From IMG/VR virus record IMGVR_UViG_3300031566_000001, positions 1 through 64,000 of that record: a DNA stretch of 64,000 nucleotides. One strand, 5' to 3'. The notes below the pieces were generated by a model. It searched no databases. It saw only the letters and a program-made list of their open reading frames with translations, and was not told the DNA's origin. Source of the DNA: a virus. Position numbers and translations under genes: made by a program. Below are positions 1 through 6,929 of this stretch, piece after piece (position 1 is the first letter of the stretch; each line of letters begins with the position of its first letter).

Positions 1-1
1 C

Positions 2-400
2 AAGTACGGTGTGGAGCGTTGGACGTTCGCCACGGACAAGGTCGAAGGGTTTGCGACGGTGCGTTTCGAGATGGAGCCGGGCCGTTGGGTGCGGGTGACC
101 TTACGGGTCAGGGCTGATGAAGGGGCCGGTGCCGATATGAGGCGGAAGACTAAATGGCGGAACCTTTTGGGTTCATGGAATCTTCAGGTTGATGGCTATC
201 CTGGCGCACCCCATCCGATGAGCGGCCTGGTCAGCTTTGGGAGTGCCCTGTCCGCCAAGGCTACGAGTTCCTTCGAGGGGTTGTTGTCACTTGTCACCAC
301 GGGCTATCTCACGCAGAGCAAAGGGGCTTCTGTGGAGGTGTCCCGTCATGCCAATTGTAAGTGTGCAATTGTTGACGATGTGAAGGATGAGCTGGAGTAG
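2..400 (+). CDS. Hypothetical protein, 5'-truncated by window edge
   Basis: The reading frame is open from the first bases and ends at TAG 398-400, so the true start probably lies upstream. About 130 residues are visible. They are rich in basic and aromatic residues at the front (KTKWRNLLGSW) and in Ser/Gly later, and end in a Cys-containing acidic tail (HANCKCAIVDD). There is no membrane segment and I recognise no family. It is followed directly by the promoter and RNA element at 415-546, so it probably closes an upstream operon. Confidence 0.55.
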   Translation, partial: KYGVERWTFATDKVEGFATVRFEMEPGRWVRVTLRVRADEGAGADMRRKTKWRNLLGSWNLQVDGYPGAPHPMSGLVSFGSALSAKATSSFEGLLSLVTTGYLTQSKGASVEVSRHANCKCAIVDDVKDELE

Positions 401-414
401 TATTTGACCCCTAC

Positions 415-443
415 TTGACAAGCTGCTGGCTTTGTTGTATATT
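415..443 (+). promoter_or_regulatory. Sigma70-type promoter for structured RNA A / HNH gene
   Basis: Perfect -35 TTGACA (415-420), 17-bp spacer, and -10 TATATT (438-443). The expected start of transcription, about 449-451, falls on the first base of the pseudoknot RNA at 450. The same arrangement is repeated at 62283-62311. Confidence 0.85.
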
Positions 444-449
444 GATAGT

Positions 450-546
450 GCTACTGACAGCCACGGCTTTTTTGATTCAGAATAATAGGGGCCATGCGAG
501 AAGCCGGGCTAGTCAGTAGCAGACGGCAAGGCAAAGCGTGGCCCTT
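450..546 (+). ncRNA. Structured RNA A: H-type pseudoknot leader upstream of HNH gene
   Basis: Stem 1 pairs 450-458 (GCTACTGAC) with 512-520 (GTCAGTAGC) and extends through 459-469 with 501-510, with one bulged A on each side. The loop carries AGGGGCCATGC (487-497), which pairs outside the stem with GCGTGGCCCTT (536-546, two G-U pairs), making a pseudoknot. Between the strands lies ACGGCAAGGCAA, nearly identical in copy B at 62318-62407. Compensatory changes between the copies (for example C492-G541 here, U-A there; U455-A515 here, A-U there) support the fold. Function is unknown. Candidates are an RNA regulator, a put-like antitermination leader, or a guide/scaffold RNA for the downstream nuclease. 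Confidence 0.75.
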
Positions 547-552
547 ATGATT

Positions 553-614
553 GGGGGTGCGGGTAGCCCTCCGATGCCGTTGAGTCCTAAGGTCAACTTG
601 GCACCCGCATCCCC
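553..614 (+). promoter_or_regulatory. Long hairpin between RNA A and the HNH ribosome site
   Basis: GGGGGTGCGGGT (553-564) pairs with ACCCGCATCCCC (603-614): 12 base pairs with one G-U. An inner TTGA/TCAA stem sits in the loop. The hairpin ends 4 bases before the AGGGAG ribosome site (619-624), so it could modulate translation of the HNH gene. Copy B of the RNA has no equivalent stem. Confidence 0.5.
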
Positions 615-629
615 ATGAAGGGAGCAACA

Positions 630-1334
630 ATGAATTCACTCTGCGAGTGTGGTTGTGGCGAGCGGGTGAGCAAGCCAGGGAACCGGTTTGTCCTTGGGCA
701 CAACTGGCGTGGAAAGAGTGGCCCTAATACCCCCAACTGGCAGGGCGGCAAAAGGGAACTGGCTTGCCTCTTCTGTGGCGAGACGATTCTTCGGAAGAGG
801 AATCAGGCCGGCAAGTATAGCAAGCACTTCTGCCACATAGTATGCCGTGCCCAGTGGCTATCGGAAAATCGGACTGGCCGCAGCAATCCTGCTTGGACAG
901 GTGGCCCAATCGAAGTGAACTGCGCCGTCTGCGGTGAGACCATCCTCCGGACGAAGTATCAAGCCGACAGGTGTAGCGACCACTTCTGCGATATGGCGTG
1001 CAAAGCCCAGTGGCTATCGGAAAACCTGATTGGCCCCAACACTCCCAACTGGCAGGGCGGCAAGTCTTTTGAGCCGTATGGACTGGGGTTCAATGACGCA
1101 CTGAGATTGGCTGTCCGAGAACGCGATGAGTTCACTTGCCAACTGTGCGCCGTGCGGGAGAATGGCCGGGCGCATGACTGCCACCACGCGGACTATGTGA
1201 AAGTGAACAACGATCCTGAGAATCTTACTACGCTGTGTCAGGACTGTCATCGGAGAACGAACTACAACCGGGCCTTTTGGACGAACCTATTTCAAGCGCA
1301 GGTGAAGTTGAATGAATGGAGCTACCGGACCTGA
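630..1334 (+). CDS. NUMOD3/HNH homing-type endonuclease
   Basis: A 234-residue predicted DNA-cutting mobile-gene product. ATG 630 is preferred over ATG 615 because AGGGAG (619-624) is correctly spaced before it. Visible parts in order: an N-terminal CECGCGE Cys cluster, three NUMOD3-like DNA-binding repeats (GPNTPNWQGGK and variants), two tandem Cys zinc-finger repeats (CLFCGETILR... and CAVCGETILR...), then a C-terminal HNH nuclease (CQLC, DCHHAD, NLTTLCQDCH). Homing endonucleases of this kind spread themselves between phages. It sits next to the terminase genes, a common homing target, and downstream of a structured RNA. It looks intact. I see no intron splice core around it. Confidence 0.85.
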   Translation: MNSLCECGCGERVSKPGNRFVLGHNWRGKSGPNTPNWQGGKRELACLFCGETILRKRNQAGKYSKHFCHIVCRAQWLSENRTGRSNPAWTGGPIEVNCAVCGETILRTKYQADRCSDHFCDMACKAQWLSENLIGPNTPNWQGGKSFEPYGLGFNDALRLAVRERDEFTCQLCAVRENGRAHDCHHADYVKVNNDPENLTTLCQDCHRRTNYNRAFWTNLFQAQVKLNEWSYRT

Positions 1335-1337
1335 ATA

Positions 1338-1400
1338 TAAGGGCGCGGTGAGGCCTCGGGTAGACTGGAACCCATGTGCCCCGTTGCCCCCGCGCCCTTA
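1338..1400 (+). terminator. Stem-loop after HNH gene
   Basis: TAAGGGCGCGG (1338-1348) pairs perfectly with CCGCGCCCTTA (1390-1400) around a 41-base loop holding a GGGT/ACCC stem. It begins just after the HNH stop codon. There is no U tract, so it may be an mRNA 3' end, a processing structure or the edge of the mobile unit rather than an intrinsic terminator. Confidence 0.45.
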
Positions 1401-1447
1401 GAAATGTCGGTTCGATAGTTCAAGGTCATGGTGAATAGAATATAGAC

Positions 1448-1476
1448 TTGACAAACCCCTAAAGCTACTGTATACT
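1448..1476 (+). promoter_or_regulatory. Sigma70-type promoter upstream of nuclease-like gene
   Basis: TTGACA (1448-1453), 17-bp spacer, TATACT (1471-1476). The transcript would start near 1483. The leader up to 1545 can form a CTACCC/GGGTGG hairpin but does not match the pseudoknot RNA at 450. Confidence 0.8.
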
Positions 1477-1544
1477 ATTACGGATATCCCTGTCTACCCG
1501 GACGATGGGTGGGCGGGGCTTTGTCGTATATGGGGAAGAATCAG

Positions 1545-1991
1545 ATGGGTGTTTATGAGGCAACACCGGTGTCAACGGAGATGCAGACTCGTGAATGGTT
1601 TGTAGCTCACATTGGACAATTTGACTATGACATCGTGAAGTCACAAGGGCCGTTCCCTGATTATGTGTTGAGAGATAAATTTGGGACTATGGTCCGGTGT
1701 GAGATTGAGTATGAAAGCAAGAACTTCATAGCACATCAGCATGACCCTAGGGATTGTGACTTGATAGTCTGTTGGATTCACAATGCGAATCTTCCCTTGT
1801 CAGTATTGGAACTATCTACCAAGAAATTATATAGGGCAAGTTTCATGCCAAGAAGAATACCAAATCACCAAAAGTTTCTGCAGTCACTAGCTATTGTGGG
1901 AAGTCCTGTCACTTCTTTTGACTATGCTTGTGCTAGGTTGAAACGGGCAAAACGCCAAGGTCTACGAGGTCTGCCAGAAATACTGGTTTGA
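1545..1991 (+). CDS. Putative restriction-like (PD-(D/E)xK type) nuclease, cargo gene
   Basis: About 148 residues. ATG 1545 is chosen because GGGGAAG lies 7-9 bases upstream; ATG 1530 and 1509 are in frame but poorer. A central block, CEIEYESKNFIAHQHDP followed by DCDLIVCW, resembles the acidic/Lys and Asp core of small restriction-fold nucleases. This is a motif-level guess, not a firm family assignment. The gene is clearly AT-richer than terS/terL, has its own promoter, and neighbours an HNH endonuclease, so I read it as a recently acquired selfish or cargo gene. Confidence 0.5.
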   Translation: MGVYEATPVSTEMQTREWFVAHIGQFDYDIVKSQGPFPDYVLRDKFGTMVRCEIEYESKNFIAHQHDPRDCDLIVCWIHNANLPLSVLELSTKKLYRASFMPRRIPNHQKFLQSLAIVGSPVTSFDYACARLKRAKRQGLRGLPEILV

Positions 1992-2017
1992 GAATATCTG
2001 AATACACGTTGTATACA
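1988..2017 (+). promoter_or_regulatory. Possible promoter for terminase operon
   Basis: TTGAGA (1988-1993), 18-bp spacer, TATACA (2012-2017), ending about 30 bases before the terS start. The match to sigma70 is moderate. Confidence 0.4.
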
Positions 2018-2048
2018 GGGTAGATGAACATCATAAAGGACTGAACCG

Positions 2049-2531
2049 ATGGCACATGATAAGCAAAGCCCATTCACCGTATCGAGGAAGGCCGTCATCG
2101 ACAAACGCAGGCAGATGATAGCGCAGCTCAGGCTGCGGGGTATGACGCAGCGTGAAATTGTGGAGAAGCTTCCTGCGCTTGAGATCATTAACCGGAAGAC
2201 GAATCGGCCCTATTCCCTGGGGATCATCAACAAGGACCTCCAGGTCATCCACGAGCAGTGGCGCACTGAGGCCGTGCAGGACATCGCGGAGCACGTGGCC
2301 CGCGTCTTGGCGGAGCTTCGTGAGGTCAAGCGGGCGGCATGGTCCGAGAAGGCGTTTGGGGACATCCTGAGAGCCATCGAGAAGGAGTGCAAGATACTCG
2401 GGATAGACAGCCCCGACAAGCAGATCATCCTCAATGCCGAGCTAGAGGAGTTCCTGTCTATGCTCCCGGAGGAGCACCAGAATGCAATCCGCAAGCTCAT
2501 CATCGCCAACCTTGGCGGAGGCGGCGCTTAG
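2049..2531 (+). CDS. terS: Terminase small subunit
   Basis: 160 residues. An N-terminal helix-turn-helix (around residues 18-60, RRQMIAQLRLRGMTQREIVEKL) is followed by a helical oligomerisation region, the usual layout of DNA-recognising small terminases that choose the packaging start. The ribosome site AAGGAC precedes ATG 2049. Its 3' end overlaps the start of the large subunit by about 50 bases, indicating translational coupling. The assignment rests on position, size and the HTH; small terminases are too diverse for sequence recognition alone. Confidence 0.75.
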   Translation: MAHDKQSPFTVSRKAVIDKRRQMIAQLRLRGMTQREIVEKLPALEIINRKTNRPYSLGIINKDLQVIHEQWRTEAVQDIAEHVARVLAELREVKRAAWSEKAFGDILRAIEKECKILGIDSPDKQIILNAELEEFLSMLPEEHQNAIRKLIIANLGGGGA

Positions 2532-4128
2532 GGGTCTGGACCCTGACGACTTTGCCAAGACGCTCGTGGGTTCCTTAGGGCATAAGTCTCAGGGACGTGT
2601 CCATGAGTGGGCCTTGCGCGGCACTCAGCAAAGTGCAGCGGACTGGGGTGAGCGGTACTTCTACATTGAGGACCCCTGCGACCCGGCTAGTGGGGACCCG
2701 CTCACACCCGGTCCCATTCAACTGATCCCCTTGCAGAAGGCGTTGCTCAAGGCGGCCTTGGACATCGACCTTGAGCTGGGTTACCGTTGGCAGAGCATCG
2801 TCTACAGCGCTACCAAGAAGTCGGGCAAATCCCGCCTTGCAGCCATGGTGGACGCCTGGGTGGCGGACCAGATGGGACCCTACGCCGAGGTGTACCTGGC
2901 GGCCAATGACGGGAAGCAGTCGGGGGACCGGCTGCTCAACTGCATCAAGCGCAGCATGGAGCTTAACCAGAAACTGGGTACGGGATTGCGTATGGCCCGG
3001 TGGCGCAAGCGGGGCGAGACCGTGGTGCTGCCTAACGGCTCCGTCATTGAGGCCATCCCGGTGGACCCCACGGGGCAGGCTGGGGCCAACCCCGCCTGCG
3101 TCACGTTCTCAGAGCTTTGGGGATACCGCCTGGAGCACAAGGCCCGGCTGTGGGCGGCCCTGACGCTATCGCCTACCAAGCGGGGCATGTCCTTCCGGTG
3201 GGTGGACACCTATGCAGGCTACGAGGGTGAGAGCGAAACCTTGGAGAACCTGTATGAGCAGGGCGTGAACCAGGGCCGCTACTGGGTGGACTGGGCGCGG
3301 GAGAGTCATTGGGTTGAGATGGGCAAGCCGGAGGAAAGGAAGCAACGGGAGCAGGTCATAGCTACCTTGGATCAGGACGAGATACCCCTGTTCGTTAACG
3401 AGGCCTCGCGCTTGTGGTGCTACTGGGAGACTGAGCCCCGGTTCCCCTGGCAGACCGAGGCATACTATCAGGAGCAGGCCGCGGCCCTCACGGACATGGA
3501 GTACCGCCGGGTGCACAAGAACGAGTGGGTCACCTCGGAGGATGTGTTCGTGCCTATTGAGTGGTGGAAGGGGTGCCAGGCCGATGAGTTCCCACCCTTG
3601 CAGCCAGGTGAGCAGGTGGTCCTGGGTGTGGACGCGGCGGTAAGCGGCGACTCATTTGCGGTGGTGGGCGTTACGAGGCACCCTGCGGCCCCTGAGACCC
3701 ACGTAGCGGTGCGCTACAGCCGGGTATGGTATCCGCCCAAGGGTGGCAAGCTGGACTTCGAGCCTATCGATCAGGAGATAAGGCGCTTCTGTGCGGAGCA
3801 TAAGGTGGTGGAGGTGGCCTTCGACCGCTGGCAGATGCACAAGATGGCTACGGACCAGGTCAAGGACTACGTGGCCCACTGGCGCGAGTTCAGTCAGCAG
3901 GGGGAGCGCCTGGAGGCCGATGTGCAGTTGTATCAGCTCATCCGGGCACGAGAGATAGTCCATGACGGGACACATGGGGAACTGACCCAACACATCGCCA
4001 ATGCTAACAGCAAGATGAGCAAGGAGGAGGAGACCCGGCTGCGGATCGTCAAGAGTAAACGGGGTAAAATTGATGCGTGTGTGGCCCTGAGCATGGCGGC
4101 GCACCGGTGTTTGTACCTGAACTTATAG
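2482..4128 (+). CDS. terL: Terminase large subunit
   Basis: 548 residues; the ATP-driven DNA-packaging motor and nuclease. Visible are a Walker A (SATKKSGKSRL, about residues 109-119), a Walker B-like TFSELWGY, and RNase H-type nuclease acids: Asp384 in LGVDAAVSGDS, Asp448 in AFDRWQ and Asp531 in RGKIDACVAL. The length is normal. ATG 2482 has a GGAGGAG site inside the end of terS. All key residues are present, so it should be functional. Confidence 0.95.
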   Translation: MQSASSSSPTLAEAALRGLDPDDFAKTLVGSLGHKSQGRVHEWALRGTQQSAADWGERYFYIEDPCDPASGDPLTPGPIQLIPLQKALLKAALDIDLELGYRWQSIVYSATKKSGKSRLAAMVDAWVADQMGPYAEVYLAANDGKQSGDRLLNCIKRSMELNQKLGTGLRMARWRKRGETVVLPNGSVIEAIPVDPTGQAGANPACVTFSELWGYRLEHKARLWAALTLSPTKRGMSFRWVDTYAGYEGESETLENLYEQGVNQGRYWVDWARESHWVEMGKPEERKQREQVIATLDQDEIPLFVNEASRLWCYWETEPRFPWQTEAYYQEQAAALTDMEYRRVHKNEWVTSEDVFVPIEWWKGCQADEFPPLQPGEQVVLGVDAAVSGDSFAVVGVTRHPAAPETHVAVRYSRVWYPPKGGKLDFEPIDQEIRRFCAEHKVVEVAFDRWQMHKMATDQVKDYVAHWREFSQQGERLEADVQLYQLIRAREIVHDGTHGELTQHIANANSKMSKEEETRLRIVKSKRGKIDACVALSMAAHRCLYLNL

Positions 4129-4192
4129 AATCGCACCCAGGCTACTGTGGCGCGTTCTAAGGCGTTTGTGGATAGAATAAGGGGTATCCCAC

Positions 4193-4750
4193 ATGCCTAA
4201 CACGGTAATCATTGCGGGCAGGAACTACACTGACCCAGACAGGCCAGCACAGGCTCCGCACATTGACGCGGATGGTACTGCGTATATCAGGACGCTGGGT
4301 CAGAGCGACGTGGTGATGCTGTCCGAACCAGCACTAGCGGCCGCCAGGGCGGGAACGGCATTCTGCCGCAAGGTGAACAGTAAAGCGGGCATCAATGGTG
4401 CGCCAACGGTGCTGACGGATGCGGGCCTGCTCAGGGCAACGACGGCGGGCTACAGGGACGTTATCACTTGCCTCTATGCCTATCTGAGCACATTCAGCGA
4501 TTCGTGTGAGTTTGAGATAGGTTACACGGTAAACGCGGATGGCACCGGGGCATTTACGGCGATGACGATGATGTTTGGTCTTGATACTGGCGCTGCCTCT
4601 TCGGTGCCTTCACCAAGCCTTACGATGCTTAGTCCACCCATTGTCATCACGCCAGCCATGGGCGGGGCATGGACCATCAGGGCACAGACCAATGATGTAG
4701 GTGCAACGGTGACGTTCGGCATGAACGGGTGGCGAGAACCTATCACCTAA
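4193..4750 (+). CDS. Hypothetical virion-associated protein
   Basis: 185 residues with an AGGGG site upstream. It is rich in Ala, Thr and Gly with alternating beta-strand character, and has no signal or membrane segment. Its position between terL and the portal, next to other small beta-rich proteins, suggests a decoration or accessory structural protein. I do not recognise the family. Confidence 0.6.
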   Translation: MPNTVIIAGRNYTDPDRPAQAPHIDADGTAYIRTLGQSDVVMLSEPALAAARAGTAFCRKVNSKAGINGAPTVLTDAGLLRATTAGYRDVITCLYAYLSTFSDSCEFEIGYTVNADGTGAFTAMTMMFGLDTGAASSVPSPSLTMLSPPIVITPAMGGAWTIRAQTNDVGATVTFGMNGWREPIT

Positions 4751-4761
4751 GAGGACTAATC

Positions 4762-4806
4762 CTTTGTCAGCAAAAGAAGCTGGCTAGAATCCTTTTGCGC
4801 AAAAGG
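4762..4806 (+). promoter_or_regulatory. Operator/promoter site 1 (TTTTGC..GCAAAA family)
   Basis: A degenerate half-palindromic site CTTTGTCAGCAAAAG (4762-4776), a -10-like TAGAAT (4785-4790), then a perfect palindrome CCTTTTGCGCAAAAGG (4791-4806) lying at the expected transcription start. It sits 14 bases before the start of the gene at 4820. It belongs to a motif set also found near 24.95, 32.2, 33.4, 43.0, 54.7 and 62.2 kb, but here the geometry differs: the palindrome lies downstream of the -10. Confidence 0.6.
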
Positions 4807-4819
4807 AAGGGGACCTGAG

Positions 4820-5215
4820 ATGGCAAGGGTGGAGATAGCGGGGCGCGGCCAGGACAGTGCTACGCCCATCGGTGCTGTATTCAGTGAGCAGGGTATCATC
4901 ATCCCGCCTTATGATGACTTGGTTAGTTACGGACTGACCGATGTGCCTGCCGTCAACAAGGCGATATACACGCCCAGCGCCAGCTTCCGGTTCATCCCTC
5001 AGTTGGTCGTGATGTCCTGTGAGGGGGCGCAGGTCTTTACCTTCACTTGCGGGACCTGGCACATGACCATTTATATCTCTGGGCAGTCGGGGGGCACGGA
5101 GGTCGTTCCCTTCGTCGGTGGGGGCCTGCGGCTGGCTCGGCTGCCGTTGCTGTTGACCACGCCCAACGCGGTGAATCACTACGTGGGCTTTATGGGTAGG
5201 CAGGTGGCGGAATGA
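4820..5215 (+). CDS. Small virion-like protein, paralogue 1
   Basis: 131 residues beginning MARVEIAGRGQDSATPIGAVF. The next gene begins almost identically (RVEIAG.G.DS.TP.GAVF), so the two are tandem paralogues. Both are beta-rich and Gly-rich with no catalytic motif. Expressed from operator site 1 just upstream. Likely a capsid decoration or accessory structural protein, by location only. Confidence 0.65.
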   Translation: MARVEIAGRGQDSATPIGAVFSEQGIIIPPYDDLVSYGLTDVPAVNKAIYTPSASFRFIPQLVVMSCEGAQVFTFTCGTWHMTIYISGQSGGTEVVPFVGGGLRLARLPLLLTTPNAVNHYVGFMGRQVAE

Positions 5216-5598
5216 CCAGGGTAGAGATAGCGGGTGCGGGCGTAGACAGTAGGACACCGGTAGGGGCCGTGTTCGGTGAGAGCGGGCGCATCGAGAAGCC
5301 CTACAGGCACTACCAGTGGGACCGGCAGGCCCTGGCCCAGACAGACAAACTACTGTGGGGACCTGCACCGGGCCAGTCCATCGTGCTCATGGGGCTGATA
5401 GCCTCCAGTGACACGGCCATGACCGTCACCTTTTACCTGGGCGTGCGGCGGCTGTACTTGGACCTGCCCGCTAACGGCGGGGCCAATATCCTGTTTCCTG
5501 GGGGCGGGCTGAAGCTGCCCACCGGGGAGCGGATTATCTACACTTCCTCAGCGGCGGGGAATCACGGGGTAGCCGCTTACGGCGATGAGGAGCCATAA
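5212..5598 (+). CDS. Small virion-like protein, paralogue 2
   Basis: 128 residues; starts at ATG 5212, overlapping the previous stop as ATGA. It shares the N-terminal RVEIAG.G.DS.TP.GAVF signature and a late GGGL.L segment with its neighbour, so it arose by tandem duplication. The function is not recognisable; a structural role is inferred. Confidence 0.65.
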   Translation: MTRVEIAGAGVDSRTPVGAVFGESGRIEKPYRHYQWDRQALAQTDKLLWGPAPGQSIVLMGLIASSDTAMTVTFYLGVRRLYLDLPANGGANILFPGGGLKLPTGERIIYTSSAAGNHGVAAYGDEEP

Positions 5599-6336
5599 GT
5601 GCCTGAGTGGATGCGGAACAGGTTTTGGGGACCGAGTGGCAATGGGTTGCTGAACAACCTCATCGCCTACTGGCCTGGGAATGAGGTAGCGGGCAACGCA
5701 CTGGACCTCCACGTCAACGCCTTGCACCTTACTGATGTCAATACCGTCACAAGCAACCCTGGCCTGGTTTATCCGCTGGCAAGGCAGCATACAGCGGCGA
5801 CCAACGAATACTTTTGGAAGGTCGATGACCCCTTTCTTAGTACGGGGGATGTGGATTTTACCGCTGCGCAATGCCTATATATGGATTCCAAACCTGTTGC
5901 CAGCATGGCCTCCGCACAGAAATGGGATGGGGTAATGAACGAATGGCTAATGGGGTGGCAAGTGGCGTCCGACCGCTTTCGGTTCCGAGTTGTTGGAAAT
6001 GAAATAACGGCCAACTCATTCGGCGCACCGAATCTAGCGACATGGTATCTGGTGATAGGATGGTACGACTCGGTAGCGGACACCGCGAACGTTCAAGTGA
6101 ACAACGGAGTAGTGGATACGCTACCCGCCGTGGCTGCGCCAGCCGATACCGCAGCTAGGTTTGCAATAGGGTGTGTCAATCCGATTGCTGCACCTAGCCA
6201 ATATTGGGACGGTCGGATCGGCCCGACGATATTCTGGAAGAGCGCGGCTGGGGCAGGCGGGGTAAAAACGCCAGCGGAGCGGACGGCGCTTTGGAATGGC
6301 GGGGTTCCGTTACAATACACGGAGTTGACACTATGA
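5599..6336 (+). CDS. LamG/concanavalin-like domain protein
   Basis: 245 residues with a GTG start directly after the previous stop. The pattern NLIAYWPGNEVAGNALDLHV and later ATWYLVIGWYDS, NNGVVDT and YWDGRIGPTIFW fits the LamG/concanavalin-A jelly-roll fold, which often binds sugars on phage surfaces. It is coupled to the next gene (ATGA overlap at 6333-6336). A surface decoration or adhesion role is inferred. Confidence 0.65.
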   Translation: MPEWMRNRFWGPSGNGLLNNLIAYWPGNEVAGNALDLHVNALHLTDVNTVTSNPGLVYPLARQHTAATNEYFWKVDDPFLSTGDVDFTAAQCLYMDSKPVASMASAQKWDGVMNEWLMGWQVASDRFRFRVVGNEITANSFGAPNLATWYLVIGWYDSVADTANVQVNNGVVDTLPAVAAPADTAARFAIGCVNPIAAPSQYWDGRIGPTIFWKSAAGAGGVKTPAERTALWNGGVPLQYTELTL

Positions 6337-6920
6337 TAGATGAACTGAGGGAATTGGTCTCGATGCTAGAGTCCAGTATGAAGCCAGCTGAGGTTGTTGC
6401 CTATCTCCGGGCTAGGTATCCCGAGAAGGAGATCAAGCTCGTACTTGATGGGCTACCCTATCATGTGGACACGGATGTCAGCGTAGACGAGCACGGCAAC
6501 AGGGCGTGTCACGCCTATGACATCAAAAACTACTACGATGGGGAGCTGGTAGGCAGGCTCCGCACGATTTGGACCTACTGGGACGCCGAGAGAAGCATCG
6601 TGCGGGATATGATCGTTGATGACGGCGTGGGCAGTATGCGGCGGACCATTGTCCACCATCGCCCGAACGGTGAGCCGGAATCGGTCGAGACGCTGGCGAT
6701 TGAATCGCAGCTGGAGAAGACCAGTGAGGTCTCCCCAGGCATCGAGGGGCTGCCAGAACCGATCATCGAGGCCATATTGGAGCCGGTTGTTGTAGAGCAA
6801 CCCGTCATGGCTGTGGAGGTCATACAGGAGCCAGCTATCATCGAGGTGCCACTGACCAGGTGGCAGCGGTTCAAGAAGCGGGCGGAAAAGATATTCTTCC
6901 TGCTGCCGGACGACGTATAA
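6333..6920 (+). CDS. Hypothetical acidic protein with basic C-terminus
   Basis: 195 residues. ATG 6333 overlaps the stop of the LamG gene, so this start is preferred to the long upstream open frame. The N-terminal half is helix- and strand-mixed. There is a Pro/Glu/Val-rich linker around residues 130-175 (repeated EPIIE, EPVVVEQP, EPAIIEVP) and a basic end (RWQRFKKRAEK). No family is recognised. It lies just upstream of the portal gene. Confidence 0.6.
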   Translation: MIDELRELVSMLESSMKPAEVVAYLRARYPEKEIKLVLDGLPYHVDTDVSVDEHGNRACHAYDIKNYYDGELVGRLRTIWTYWDAERSIVRDMIVDDGVGSMRRTIVHHRPNGEPESVETLAIESQLEKTSEVSPGIEGLPEPIIEAILEPVVVEQPVMAVEVIQEPAIIEVPLTRWQRFKKRAEKIFFLLPDDV

Positions 6921-6929
6921 GGGGAAGGC

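Noticed and set aside
450-546. Self-cleaving HDV-like ribozyme
   Set aside because: The strand order (stem 1, loop strand, closing, joiner, pseudoknot strand) recalls HDV, but stem 1 is far longer than HDV P1 and there is no P3 hairpin or P4.
450-1400. Group I intron carrying the HNH gene
   Set aside because: I could not find the paired P3/P7 core or exon halves of a single interrupted gene; the upstream ORF ends cleanly with its own stop.
4169-4181. TAGAAT before the 4193 gene as a promoter
   Set aside because: No acceptable -35 hexamer at 16-18 bp; left out as chance.
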